A stretch of 64,000 nucleotides of DNA from Sphingobacteruim zhuxiongii (lineage in GTDB: Bacteria > Bacteroidota > Bacteroidia > Sphingobacteriales > Sphingobacteriaceae). The stretch covers positions 372,001 to 436,000 of the forward strand of contig NZ_CP045652.1 in NCBI RefSeq assembly GCF_009557615.1, written 5' to 3'. This document shows, in pieces, positions 54,591-63,235 of this stretch; position 1 is the first letter of the stretch, and every line of letters begins with the position of its first letter. The notes below the pieces were generated by a model, which saw only the letters and a list, made by a program, of their open reading frames with translations, had not been told where the DNA came from and did not search any database. Both the position numbers and the translations under genes were made by a program.

Positions 54591-55496
54591 ATGCATTTCG
54601 AGGAGAAGAAGCCTATCGACATTGTGTTAAACGACTTATTCGAACACTATCGAGCAAATGTTGCTGATGTAGATAAAATTACCAAAGCGCTCTTAGAGCG
54701 ACAAGTTGTCCATGCACAGGATGATATTGTTAATGATCATATTGCTTTCCGGACTTTAGGAGTTCCAAATTTAGGTATCAAATCTTTTGAAAAGATATTC
54801 CTTTCTTTTGGATACCAAAAACGAGATTATTTCTATTTCGAAGGCAAGAAATTGGATGCCTATTGGTTTGCTCCACCTTCCTCTGAATATCCGCGCATTT
54901 TTGTTTCTGAGCTACGTGTGTCTGAGTTAAGTGCCGCTGTTCAAGAGATTATCCTTAAATACACCAGAGATATTACTACAGACCCTGTGGATGAATTGGA
55001 TTTGAATGATGGGGAGCAGGTTGCTGCATTTCTACAAAAACCATTATGGAATTTGCCAACCTCTGCAGAATATCAAACCTTGCTGGCTGAGAGCGAATAT
55101 GCCGCTTGGGTGATCTACAATCGTTATTATCTAAATCACTATACGATTAGCATCCATGAATTGAAGGATGGCTACAATACGTTGGAGGAATTTAATGCGT
55201 TTCTTGAAAGTATAGGCGTTAAGTTAAATACATCGGGAGGAAAGATTAAAACGAGTGAAGATGGATTATTGCGTCAGAGTAGTACGGTTTCTGCGCTTTA
55301 TGATGCCACGTTCGCCGATGCAAATACTATTCAAATCGCGGGCAGCTATGTAGAGTTTGCCGAGCGATCGATATTGCCTGAATACAAAGATTTGCCAAAC
55401 GATAAAATTGAATCAAAGCATCGCAGAGATGGGTTTGAAACCAATAATGCGGATAAAATTTTCGAAAGCACCTATACTACACAAATAAAAGGATAG
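54591..55496 (+). CDS. DUF1338 protein, HglS-like 2-oxoadipate dioxygenase/decarboxylase
   Basis: 301 residues. The DUF1338 (PF07063) family includes Pseudomonas HglS, which turns 2-oxoadipate into D-2-hydroxyglutarate with O2 and Fe(II). Metal ligands of HglS (H70, H226, E294) have counterparts here: H50 in NDHIAFRTLG, H183 in LNHYTISIH, and a Glu at 255/258 in YVEFAER. The protein is about 160 residues shorter than HglS, the short form found in Bacteroidota, so substrate identity is not certain. The next gene starts 3 bases after the stop and fits as the D-2-hydroxyglutarate oxidase. Confidence 0.8.
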   Translation: MHFEEKKPIDIVLNDLFEHYRANVADVDKITKALLERQVVHAQDDIVNDHIAFRTLGVPNLGIKSFEKIFLSFGYQKRDYFYFEGKKLDAYWFAPPSSEYPRIFVSELRVSELSAAVQEIILKYTRDITTDPVDELDLNDGEQVAAFLQKPLWNLPTSAEYQTLLAESEYAAWVIYNRYYLNHYTISIHELKDGYNTLEEFNAFLESIGVKLNTSGGKIKTSEDGLLRQSSTVSALYDATFADANTIQIAGSYVEFAERSILPEYKDLPNDKIESKHRRDGFETNNADKIFESTYTTQIKG

Positions 55497-55499
55497 AAC

Positions 55500-58427
55500 A
55501 TGATAGAAGAGGAGTTGGCTTTGCTTGCACCTCAATTAGACGGTGAAATTTATTGGGATGATCAAATGCGTCTGTTGTATGCAACAGATGCATCGGCATA
55601 CCGTGAGATTCCTTTAGCTGTTGCATACCCTAAGAATGAACAAGATATTGTTCAGCTTATCCAATTCGCTAATCAACACAAACTTTCTTTAATTCCTAGG
55701 ACTGCTGGTACTTCACTTGCGGGGCAAGTCGTAGGTGCAGGAATTATTGTCGATGTTTCGAGGTATTTTACGTCAATTTTAGAAGTTAATGCGGAGGAAC
55801 ATTGGGTGAAAGTTCAACCAGGAGTGATTCGCGACGAACTGAATATGTTTCTGAAGCCTTATCAGTTATATTTCGGTCCTGAGACCTCAACCGCCAACCG
55901 CGCGATGATTGGAGGGATGGTTGGCAATAATTCTTGTGGCTCAAATTCCTTAATCTATGGAAGCGCAAGAGAGCATACCTTAGAAATTAAAGCGTTATTG
56001 AGCGATGGTAGCAGTGTGGAGTTTAAGTCTTTATCATTCGAAGAGTTTACTGAAAAGTGTAATCTTAACAGTCTAGAGGGTAAAATATACAAGGATATAC
56101 GAGCGATGTTGAGTAACTATCAAAATCAACAAGAGATTCGTTCACATTTTCCAAAAGCATCGATAAAAAGACGAAATACTGGTTATGCAGTCGATATGCT
56201 ATTGGAAACCGATCCTTTCACTGCAGGGAAGGAGCCTTTTAGCTTCTGTAAGCTAATATGTGGCTCTGAAGGTACGCTTGCCTTCATCACAGAAGTAAAG
56301 CTTCATGTAGACCCTCTAAACACGAATCCTTCTGGGTTACTGTGTGTACACTTCGATAGTCTTCAGGATGCATTAGCCGCTAACCTGATTGCCTTAAGAC
56401 ACGATCCGTTGGTGAGTGAGCTGATGGATAGTTATATACTTGAGCGTACAAAAGAAAATTTAGAACAATCTAAAAATCGTTTTTTTGTAGATGGAGATCC
56501 TGCAGCGATTTTAATTGTTGAATATGACGGATTAGACGAAGCTACTATTCGCCTAAAAGTGCAAGCGGTAGAGCAAGAGATGCGTGCGAATAATTTAGGC
56601 TATCATTTTCCGTTAGTTCTTGGCAGTGATAAAAAGCGAGTTTGGGATTTGAGAAAGGCGGGCTTGGGCTTGCTGAGTAATGTACCAGGAGACGAGAAGC
56701 CTGTTGCGGTTATCGAAGATACCGCGGTAGCCGTAGAAGATCTGCCAGCTTATATTGCCGACTTCAATCGAATTCTCGCGCGCTATCAGCTTTATGCGGT
56801 GCACTACGCGCACGCTGCAACTGGAGAACTTCATTTACGACCAATAATTAACCTGAAAACGAATGAAGGGAATCAATTATTTCGAACGATTGCCTTGGAA
56901 ATAGCTGAGTTAGTCAAGAAATATCAAGGTTCTTTAAGCGGTGAACATGGCGATGGACGTTTAAGAGGAGAGTTTATCCCTTTAATGATTGGTGAGCATA
57001 ACTATCAATTGCTGAAAGATATAAAACATAGTTGGGATCCTAACGGAATATTTAACCCTGGCAAAATCGTCGATACCCCTTCGATGAATAGCTTTTTACG
57101 ATATGAACCCGGGCAAAAGAATCGGGAAATTAATACGGTATTTCGATATCCAAATCAAACATACATCCAACATGTTGAGCAGTGTAATGGTTCAGGAGAT
57201 TGCCGCAAAACTCATCTAACAGGGGGGACCATGTGTCCATCTTATATGGCGAGTAAGGATGAAAAAGATACAACAAGGGCGCGGGCGAATATTCTACGGG
57301 AAATGATAACGCATTCCACTAAAGAGAATCCATTTGATCATCAAGAGATCAAGGAAATCATGGATTTATGTCTGAGTTGTAAGGCTTGTAAGTCAGAATG
57401 TCCATCTAGTGTCGATATGGCGAAGCTAAAGGCGGAATTTCTTCAGGGATTTTACGATGCCAATGGAATTCCGTTACGGGCCAAAATGATTGGACATGTT
57501 GATTCATTGACGAAGTTGATGCAGCCGTTTGCTGCGGTATATAATGGGTTGGTTTCTAATGTGTTCACTGGGGGAATTATCAAAAAAACGTTAGGGTTTT
57601 CGGAGAAGCGACATATCCCTAAGATAGCTAGAAAAACACTCCGAAAATGGTATGCTGAGCAGGATAAAGATTATATCGCATCTAAACAGCCCATCAAATC
57701 CGTTTACTTCTTTTGCGATGAATTCACAAATTATAATGAGGTTGATCTAGGTAAGAAAGCCCTCCAACTACTAGAACGGCTTGGATATCAGGTGCTCATA
57801 ATACCACATGCCTTTTCTGGTAGAGCCTTAATTTCAAAAGGACTACTTCGTGAAGCGAAGAAGCTTGCTAATGAAAACGTCCGTATTTTTGCCGATCGAC
57901 TTCATGTTAATTGTAAGTTGATTGCTGTCGAGCCGTCAACTATCTTAACCTTTAGAGATGAATACGTTGATTTGGTCGATGAAGATCTTATGGATGCCGC
58001 CCAGCGGATTGCTCCACTTGCATTGACGATCGAAGAATTTATTTGGGAAGAATTTCAAGCAGGGAATATATCTTCTTCACAATTTCGTACAGAAGAGCGG
58101 GAAATATTGCTTCATGGGCATTGTCAGCAGAAGGCATGGGGTTTATTGCCCACCGTTCATCAAGTGCTGTCAATTCCTGCAAATTATAAAGTAAAGAATA
58201 TTCCTTCAGGCTGTTGCGGTATGGCCGGATCTTTTGGCTATGAAAAAGAACATTATGATATGTCCATGCAAATTGGTGAGCTTGTCTTATTTCCAGCGAT
58301 ACGGTCGAAGGCTACCGGAACACTAATTGCCGCTCCTGGGGCGAGCTGTAGGCATCAGATTATGGATGGTACAACAGAAACCGCTTTACATCCTGTGGAG
58401 ATATTATATCAAGCATTAAATGATTAA
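55500..58427 (+). CDS. FAD-linked oxidase / Fe-S dehydrogenase fusion, D-2-hydroxyglutarate dehydrogenase-like
   Basis: 975 residues. Residues about 1-230 form a PCMH-type FAD-binding domain (PRTAGTSLAGQ, GGMVGNNSCGSNS), followed by a FAD oxidase C-terminal domain with SGEHGDGRLRGEF. A ferredoxin-like Fe-S part carries CNGSGDCRK and CLSCKACKSECPSSVDMAK. The C-terminus has the Cys-rich CCG-type domain with SGCCGMAGSFGYE. This YdiJ-like architecture acts on D-2-hydroxy acids; E. coli YdiJ has been shown to oxidise D-2-hydroxyglutarate. Position 3 bases after the HglS-like gene supports that substrate. D-lactate (also made by MurQ) is the main alternative. Confidence 0.82.
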   Translation: MIEEELALLAPQLDGEIYWDDQMRLLYATDASAYREIPLAVAYPKNEQDIVQLIQFANQHKLSLIPRTAGTSLAGQVVGAGIIVDVSRYFTSILEVNAEEHWVKVQPGVIRDELNMFLKPYQLYFGPETSTANRAMIGGMVGNNSCGSNSLIYGSAREHTLEIKALLSDGSSVEFKSLSFEEFTEKCNLNSLEGKIYKDIRAMLSNYQNQQEIRSHFPKASIKRRNTGYAVDMLLETDPFTAGKEPFSFCKLICGSEGTLAFITEVKLHVDPLNTNPSGLLCVHFDSLQDALAANLIALRHDPLVSELMDSYILERTKENLEQSKNRFFVDGDPAAILIVEYDGLDEATIRLKVQAVEQEMRANNLGYHFPLVLGSDKKRVWDLRKAGLGLLSNVPGDEKPVAVIEDTAVAVEDLPAYIADFNRILARYQLYAVHYAHAATGELHLRPIINLKTNEGNQLFRTIALEIAELVKKYQGSLSGEHGDGRLRGEFIPLMIGEHNYQLLKDIKHSWDPNGIFNPGKIVDTPSMNSFLRYEPGQKNREINTVFRYPNQTYIQHVEQCNGSGDCRKTHLTGGTMCPSYMASKDEKDTTRARANILREMITHSTKENPFDHQEIKEIMDLCLSCKACKSECPSSVDMAKLKAEFLQGFYDANGIPLRAKMIGHVDSLTKLMQPFAAVYNGLVSNVFTGGIIKKTLGFSEKRHIPKIARKTLRKWYAEQDKDYIASKQPIKSVYFFCDEFTNYNEVDLGKKALQLLERLGYQVLIIPHAFSGRALISKGLLREAKKLANENVRIFADRLHVNCKLIAVEPSTILTFRDEYVDLVDEDLMDAAQRIAPLALTIEEFIWEEFQAGNISSSQFRTEEREILLHGHCQQKAWGLLPTVHQVLSIPANYKVKNIPSGCCGMAGSFGYEKEHYDMSMQIGELVLFPAIRSKATGTLIAAPGASCRHQIMDGTTETALHPVEILYQALND

Positions 58428-58428
58428 A

Positions 58429-58475
58429 ATCAAAGAAAAACGCCCATCGGAAACCAATGGGCGTTTTTCTTTGAT
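58429..58475. terminator. Bidirectional terminator with 19-bp perfect stem
   Basis: ATCAAAGAAAAACGCCCAT (58429-58447) pairs perfectly with its complement at 58457-58475 across a 9-base loop. It serves the convergent dehydrogenase and DUF2911 genes. Confidence 0.93.
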
Positions 58476-58489
58476 ATCTTAAAAGGCGA

Positions 58490-59335
58490 CTATTTCTTCG
58501 CCGCTTCTAACGCTTGTGTATTTAACTTAACGTATTCACCGTTGTTTTGTGACTTCGCCATTTTCAAACCTTCTTCAGCCGCTTTGATTGAGCCTGCTTT
58601 ATCGCCAGATTTTGCAAGGATCAATGATTTCCAATATTTAATATGTGGAGCTTTCGAATTACCTTTATCCGCCTCAACCATCCATGCTGCTGCTTTCTTA
58701 ATATCTATATCGTGTGTATAGTAATATTGAGCTGCTTGGAAGTAAGGTTTTTTCTCCGCTTGCATTGCTTCATCAATACTCGCTAGAATTTCTGCTTTCT
58801 GATCAACTTCGATTAAGAAAGAAACTTTTGTCTTCTCCCAAAGAAGACAGGCTTTTAAATGTTGATCATTCACTTCTTCAAAAGCAATAGTGAAAGTTTC
58901 GATCGGATTTGTTAGTGCACGAGGTTTAACTTTTACACGCAAAATATCGTCTGCCTTATCATACGTATAAGCGCCCCATTGTTTTGCATTTTTATTGAAA
59001 ATAATAGTCCACTCATCTTTTCCAGGGATTGTAAATAAGGCATATGTACCTGCCTCCAAAGCCTGACCTTCAATTTTTACATCACTTTGGAATGTAATGT
59101 TTGTCGCATTGTTTGCACCTGTACGCCAAATTTGTTCATAAGGAACAAGCTCTCCGAAGATTGTTCTCCCTTTCATATTTGGACGTTGATAAACAACGCT
59201 GACTTGGCTAATGCCTAAATCTTGAAGGATAAACTGCGTGCTACTTGCAGGAGGTAATTTAATCTGCGCGTCTGCTTGTTGCGCGCTGAACATTAATCCT
59301 GAAGCTAACAGGAGTGTTATTGCAATTTTTCTCAT
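58490..59335 (-). CDS. DUF2911 family exported protein
   Basis: 281 residues with a signal peptide (cleavage near ADAQ). The DUF2911 domain spans about 25-170: VSVVYQRPNMKGRTIFG, LVPYEQIWRTGANNAT, ALEAGTYALFTIPGKDEWTIIFN. The C-terminal 100 residues are helical with TPR-like repeats (AAQYYYTHDIDIKKAAAWM, AGSIKAAEEGLKMAK). Function unknown; common in Bacteroidota. It is the last gene of its strand group, behind the sugar transporter with a terminator between them. Confidence 0.85.
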   Translation of the reverse strand: MRKIAITLLLASGLMFSAQQADAQIKLPPASSTQFILQDLGISQVSVVYQRPNMKGRTIFGELVPYEQIWRTGANNATNITFQSDVKIEGQALEAGTYALFTIPGKDEWTIIFNKNAKQWGAYTYDKADDILRVKVKPRALTNPIETFTIAFEEVNDQHLKACLLWEKTKVSFLIEVDQKAEILASIDEAMQAEKKPYFQAAQYYYTHDIDIKKAAAWMVEADKGNSKAPHIKYWKSLILAKSGDKAGSIKAAEEGLKMAKSQNNGEYVKLNTQALEAAKK

Positions 59336-59373
59336 AGAATCAAAACTTGAATTCCCGAATATACGAAGCCTAG

Positions 59374-59411
59374 CTTAAAAAACAAACGGAGATAGCTAGC
59401 TATCTCCGTTT
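59374..59411 (-). terminator. Terminator of the sugar transporter gene
   Basis: A perfect 28-base palindrome (59384-59411, centre at AGCT) that forms a 12-14 bp stem; on the minus strand it is followed by GTTTTTT. It lies 18 bases after the transporter stop codon. Confidence 0.88.
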
Positions 59412-59428
59412 ACTTGATGTTAAAACTC

Positions 59429-60691
59429 TTATTTTCTAACTTTATGTCCCGCTACTGCGTAGTACAATATGTATAAGTAACAAGGTAATGCAATCCAGTA
59501 TGCTTGGTGAGAACCTACTGAGTGTGAAATCTGTCCGTATATCAAAGGAATTACAGCTCCACCAGCGATACCCATCACTAAAATTCCAGACGCTGCACCA
59601 GTGAAACGACCCACACCCTTTAAAGCTAAAGGCCAAATTGCTGGCCATACTAGAGAGTTTGCTAAGCCTAATAGTCCAACTAAGGTTAGTGAAACCATAC
59701 CATCAGTAAATACAATACCTACTGTTAGAATAATACCTAGGATTGCACATAGTTTTAGGGCAGTCTCTTGCGCTAAGTGTTTTGGTATTGCAATAATACC
59801 GATTACGTAACCGACAACCATCGAAACCATAGTGAAGGACGTAAAGAATTTTGCTGTATCTAATGGAATTCCTAAATACGTACCATAAGCGATAATGGTA
59901 TCACCCGCTAAAACTTCAACACCAACATAAAGGAATAAACAAATAAATCCTAAGATGACATGTGGGAAATCAAAAATACTTTGTTTGCCTTCGGAAGCAT
60001 TGTGGTGAGAAGCATCTTCTTCTTCATCTCCTTTAACCTCTGGTAAATTAGCCTTAGAAATCCATATTCCTAATAAAATAAGTACAACGACAATCCCGAT
60101 GTATGGATTTACTACCTGTAGTGCAATTTTATCCAAAGCTTGTGCCGACTCTTCAGGACTCATGGTCGCTAAAGATTTTTGTACTTTATCTGCCTCTCCT
60201 AGATTTAAGAAGTAGCCAAGGATAATTGGTGCAAGCGCACCGGCAAATTTGTTGCAAATACCCATGATACTGATACGTTTAGCAGCAGTTTCCACAGGCC
60301 CAATAATCGTTATGTAAGGGTTAGATGCGGTTTGTAAGATCGCTAAACCACCACCCATGACAAACAGTCCTGTTAAGAATAACAAGTATGTTCGCGAATA
60401 CGCAGCAGGAATGAATAATAATGCGCCGACGGCCATAATGCCCAACGAGATAGCCATACCATTTTTAAATCCAAATCTATTTAAGACCCATGTTGAAACG
60501 GGAGCCATCACTAAGTAAGCAATGTAGAATGCGAATGTTACAAAGTAAGATTGAACTTCGGTAAGTTCACAAGCGATTCTTAAATAAGGGATTAAGAGGG
60601 AGTTTAGCCAAGTGGCGAATCCAAAAATAAAGAAGAGGGCGCCAATTATAATCATTGGTCCGACGGTTGATTGATTATTCTGATTGGTCAT
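59429..60691 (-). CDS. Sugar:H+ symporter, FucP/GluP-type MFS transporter
   Basis: 420 residues, 12 predicted membrane helices. FucP-family signatures: GALFFIFGFATWLNSLLIPY, YFVTFAFYIAYLVMAP, GLAILQTASNPYITIIGP and GPLLAL-like PAIWPLALKG. Members import fucose, glucose, galactose or N-acetylglucosamine in Bacteroidota. A loop of about 30 charged residues with an EEED stretch lies between helices 6 and 7. Which sugar is carried cannot be read from the sequence. It has its own terminator and a possible operator in front. It could also serve the amino-sugar pathway. Confidence 0.88.
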   Translation of the reverse strand: MTNQNNQSTVGPMIIIGALFFIFGFATWLNSLLIPYLRIACELTEVQSYFVTFAFYIAYLVMAPVSTWVLNRFGFKNGMAISLGIMAVGALLFIPAAYSRTYLLFLTGLFVMGGGLAILQTASNPYITIIGPVETAAKRISIMGICNKFAGALAPIILGYFLNLGEADKVQKSLATMSPEESAQALDKIALQVVNPYIGIVVVLILLGIWISKANLPEVKGDEEEDASHHNASEGKQSIFDFPHVILGFICLFLYVGVEVLAGDTIIAYGTYLGIPLDTAKFFTSFTMVSMVVGYVIGIIAIPKHLAQETALKLCAILGIILTVGIVFTDGMVSLTLVGLLGLANSLVWPAIWPLALKGVGRFTGAASGILVMGIAGGAVIPLIYGQISHSVGSHQAYWIALPCYLYILYYAVAGHKVRK

Positions 60692-61002
60692 AAAATTGAT
60701 TTAATCGATTATGAATTTTTTGATAGTCACAAGGCTAACAAAATAAATCGATATTTTAAAACGGAATTTGTTAGTCAAACGATTGCATTTATTAGAAATT
60801 GTTGAAGATTCCGAATTTTGATTACTTAGATTTTCAGTGCTATCAACTCGTTGTCAATGGCTTTTAAAAGTAAGAGAGACATCGAATGGGCGACATCTCT
60901 CTAAAAACCTAAACCGTATCATAAAACCAAAAAATGGTAGTATATAGGGTTAAACAATAGTTTTAAGCTATTGTTTTGAAGAATCTTTGGTTGTGCTCAA
61001 AT
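60692..61002. other. 311-base region between two minus-strand genes
   Basis: Contains the inverted repeat in front of the sugar transporter (60733-60776), a repeat-rich stretch with GACATC twice (about 60876 and 60891) and a hairpin AAACAATAG-ttttaag-CTATTGTTT (60952-60976) just after the thioesterase gene that could be a weak terminator. No gene is seen. Confidence 0.45.
60733..60776 (-). promoter_or_regulatory. Inverted repeat upstream of the sugar transporter gene
   Basis: GGCTAACAAA (60733-60742 region) and TTTGTTAGTC (60767-60776) form an inverted repeat with CTAACAAA/TTTGTTAG perfect, about 24 bases apart, 42-85 bases upstream of the ATG. Spacing of about four helical turns between centres could suit two bound dimers or a looped repressor. 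Confidence 0.35.
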
Positions 61003-61425
61003 TTATTGAGGCTTTTTTATGATGGCCATCGTGAGCCTGGAAACACAGACTAACTTATCACGTTCGTCAACAATTCTGATATCCCAAACGTGGGTTGTTT
61101 TTCCGATATGAAAAGGTTTGCAAGTCGCAAATACTTTTCCTTTAGTCACAGGACGTAAGTGATTTGCATTGATGTCTAAGCCAACAGCTGCAAATTTATC
61201 CATGTCAATGATCAACGCTGAAGCAATACTGCCGACAGATTCGGCGAGAACAACAGAAGCCCCTCCATGAAGAATTCCAAAAGGTTGTTTCACTTTTTCG
61301 TTTACGGGCATTTCTGCAACAAGAGCATCCTCAGTAATGGATATCGCTTTAATATCCAAAAAACCTGTCATGTTTATCGCAAAATAAGAGTTGATCTCCT
61401 CTAATGAGTAACTTCTAAACCACAT
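61003..61425 (-). CDS. Hotdog-fold thioesterase (PaaI/YbgC-like)
   Basis: 140 residues. Hotdog motif with the catalytic region PFGILHGGASVVLAESVGSIAS and GLDINANHLRPVTKG, like the PaaI family that hydrolyses acyl-CoA or aromatic acyl thioesters. Its start overlaps the end of the DinB-like gene by 11 bases. Substrate unknown. Confidence 0.88.
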   Translation of the reverse strand: MWFRSYSLEEINSYFAINMTGFLDIKAISITEDALVAEMPVNEKVKQPFGILHGGASVVLAESVGSIASALIIDMDKFAAVGLDINANHLRPVTKGKVFATCKPFHIGKTTHVWDIRIVDERDKLVCVSRLTMAIIKKPQ

Positions 61426-61951
61426 CGTTGCTCAAGTTTTGGTTCTTTAAATAACGGGCCTTTAATATAATAGTATGATGATTAAGGTGCCCCGCGATGA
61501 CATATAGTAAAGCTCTTACGCTTATTAATCGGTCAGATGCCATCCCTTTTCTTGCAAGTTCATTCTCGTCAAATGCTTCGAATAAATATAAATTCGCTTT
61601 TCTTAAATGAATAAACTCCTGGGCGATATCTGCTAGTTGACGTTCATTGTGACGACCGTTAGAGACAAACTCATCCTGCTCGAATGAAGCTAATGCGGTC
61701 ATGTCATTTCTGCCAAATCGTAATGCACGATAAGCCATTACCCGTTCACAATCTAATATATGGCAAAGTACTTCTTTAATTGACCATTTATCTTCCGCAT
61801 AAGCATAAGATCCCATGTTTTCAGGAATGCTGTCAATAAATTCGGGGAATGTGTCTAGCTGAGTCTTTAGTTCTTCCATAACATCGCCTGTTACGGTTTC
61901 TATATAGTCACTGAAGATCGCTGGATATTCGTCAGATTTGAGTTGGTTCAT
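61415..61951 (-). CDS. DinB-family four-helix protein
   Basis: 178 residues, all-helical DinB/YfiT-like metal-binding fold. Likely metal histidines lie in VLCHILDCERV and IAGHLNHHTIILK, with AEDKWSIKEVLCH being the usual motif. Many DinB members are thiol S-transferases for bacillithiol or mycothiol; no substrate can be named here. Overlaps the kinase gene upstream by 20 bases and the thioesterase gene downstream by 11. Confidence 0.85.
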   Translation of the reverse strand: MNQLKSDEYPAIFSDYIETVTGDVMEELKTQLDTFPEFIDSIPENMGSYAYAEDKWSIKEVLCHILDCERVMAYRALRFGRNDMTALASFEQDEFVSNGRHNERQLADIAQEFIHLRKANLYLFEAFDENELARKGMASDRLISVRALLYVIAGHLNHHTIILKARYLKNQNLSNDVV

Positions 61952-63155
61952 AGCGTAAATTACTTTTTAAGATAATTCTAAATGTAGTTCCTTTTCCTAT
62001 TTCAGATTCTTTAACAAAAATTTGTCCTTGATGGTAGTAGACCATACGTTTTGTCAAACTTAGCCCTAAGCCCCAGCCGCGTTTACGTGTTGTATATCCT
62101 GGTTGAAAAATGACCTCCCAATTTGCTCTTGGGATCCCTTTCCCGGTGTCGCTAATGTCTATAAAAATTTCTTCTTTTGCAATGTTTTCCGAAATGTTGA
62201 TGCTGATTTTACCCTCGGCTTCAATCGCATTTACAGCATTTTTTAAGAGATTTTCTATGATCCAGTCAAATACCTGAACATTCAATTTGGCTTCAACTTG
62301 TTGGTCTCCCACCAGCTCAAAAGTAATACGCTGGCTCGTTCTCACCTTAAAATAGTTGACATATTCTTCTACAACAGGATAAACGGCATGATTGGTCAAG
62401 GATGGTGTCGAACCGATTTTAGAAAAGCGATCCGCAACAATTTCAAGACGTTTGATGTCACGCTCCATTTCGTTAAAAACACTGTCATCTTCGGCATCGT
62501 AAGTAACACGGGCAAGTTCCAACCAGCCCATCATCGAGGAAATCGGGGTGCCCAATTGATGTGCCGCCTCTTTAGCCATACCTACCCAAACTAAGTTTTG
62601 CTCCGAATCACGAATAGAGTTAAAAACAGTATAGGCGATAATCAAGAAAATAGCAATCAATGACAGCTGTAAGTATGGAAATATACGTAATTGAGCTAAA
62701 GCATTTGAATCGTGATAATAGACTCGCCATTCTTGACCGCTATCCAACGAAATATGGATAGGCGGGTGAGCCTTTTTCATTTTGTTTAACTGCTTTTGGA
62801 AATAATCAGGATCATACTGTTTTAATGAATCAGGATCATTCGGATTATCAGTTTTGGTACTATCCAAATCGCGCCAAGCGACGATTGCTTCATTCTTGTC
62901 TGTAATAATTGCAGGCAAACTTAAGCTGTCTCGAACGGCTGAAATAAAACTGATAAACTCATCGTTGACATCCGGCATCGTTACGATACTTTTGGTGGAC
63001 ATGGCCCAAACCTCAGCCTTCGTACGTTCCGATTTAGAGAGACTTTTTACGAGATAATTGCTATATAAAAGGGATGCCGTAGCAATTAATGCCGCAAATA
63101 AAAACAATAGAAATTTCCATTGTTGCTTATTATATCTGTACGGATGTTGCTTCAT
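61932..63155 (-). CDS. Membrane sensor histidine kinase, orphan
   Basis: 407 residues from ATG 63155; a TTG seven codons earlier is less likely. Two membrane segments, about 10-32 and 165-185, border a periplasmic sensor of about 130 residues. The histidine box is AAHQLGTPISSMMGWLEL and the ATPase boxes are LLKNAVNAIEAEG, ISDTGKGIP and KRGWGLGLSLTKRM. No HAMP domain. There is no response regulator next to it; downstream genes encode a DinB-like protein and a thioesterase, so the partner is elsewhere. Divergent from gltX. Confidence 0.92.
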   Translation of the reverse strand: MKQHPYRYNKQQWKFLLFLFAALIATASLLYSNYLVKSLSKSERTKAEVWAMSTKSIVTMPDVNDEFISFISAVRDSLSLPAIITDKNEAIVAWRDLDSTKTDNPNDPDSLKQYDPDYFQKQLNKMKKAHPPIHISLDSGQEWRVYYHDSNALAQLRIFPYLQLSLIAIFLIIAYTVFNSIRDSEQNLVWVGMAKEAAHQLGTPISSMMGWLELARVTYDAEDDSVFNEMERDIKRLEIVADRFSKIGSTPSLTNHAVYPVVEEYVNYFKVRTSQRITFELVGDQQVEAKLNVQVFDWIIENLLKNAVNAIEAEGKISINISENIAKEEIFIDISDTGKGIPRANWEVIFQPGYTTRKRGWGLGLSLTKRMVYYHQGQIFVKESEIGKGTTFRIILKSNLRYEPTQI

Positions 63156-63222
63156 AGACCCAATAATTGTCAGCAAATTAATGATTTTCCTATAGCTTCA
63201 ACAAACAAAATAAAGAAATGCG

Positions 63223-63230
63223 TAATTTTG
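63223..63230 (+). promoter_or_regulatory. -7 box 5 bases before the gltX start
   Basis: TAATTTTG, exact match to TAnnTTTG, ends at 63230; the ATG is at 63236. Transcription would begin at the start codon, so the mRNA would be nearly leaderless. Confidence 0.4.
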
Positions 63231-63235
63231 CGCTT

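Noticed and set aside
55500..58427. D-lactate dehydrogenase as the main call for the FAD/Fe-S fusion
   Set aside because: Domain order fits both; the adjacent HglS-like gene favours D-2-hydroxyglutarate. D-lactate from MurQ remains an alternative but is 15 kb away.
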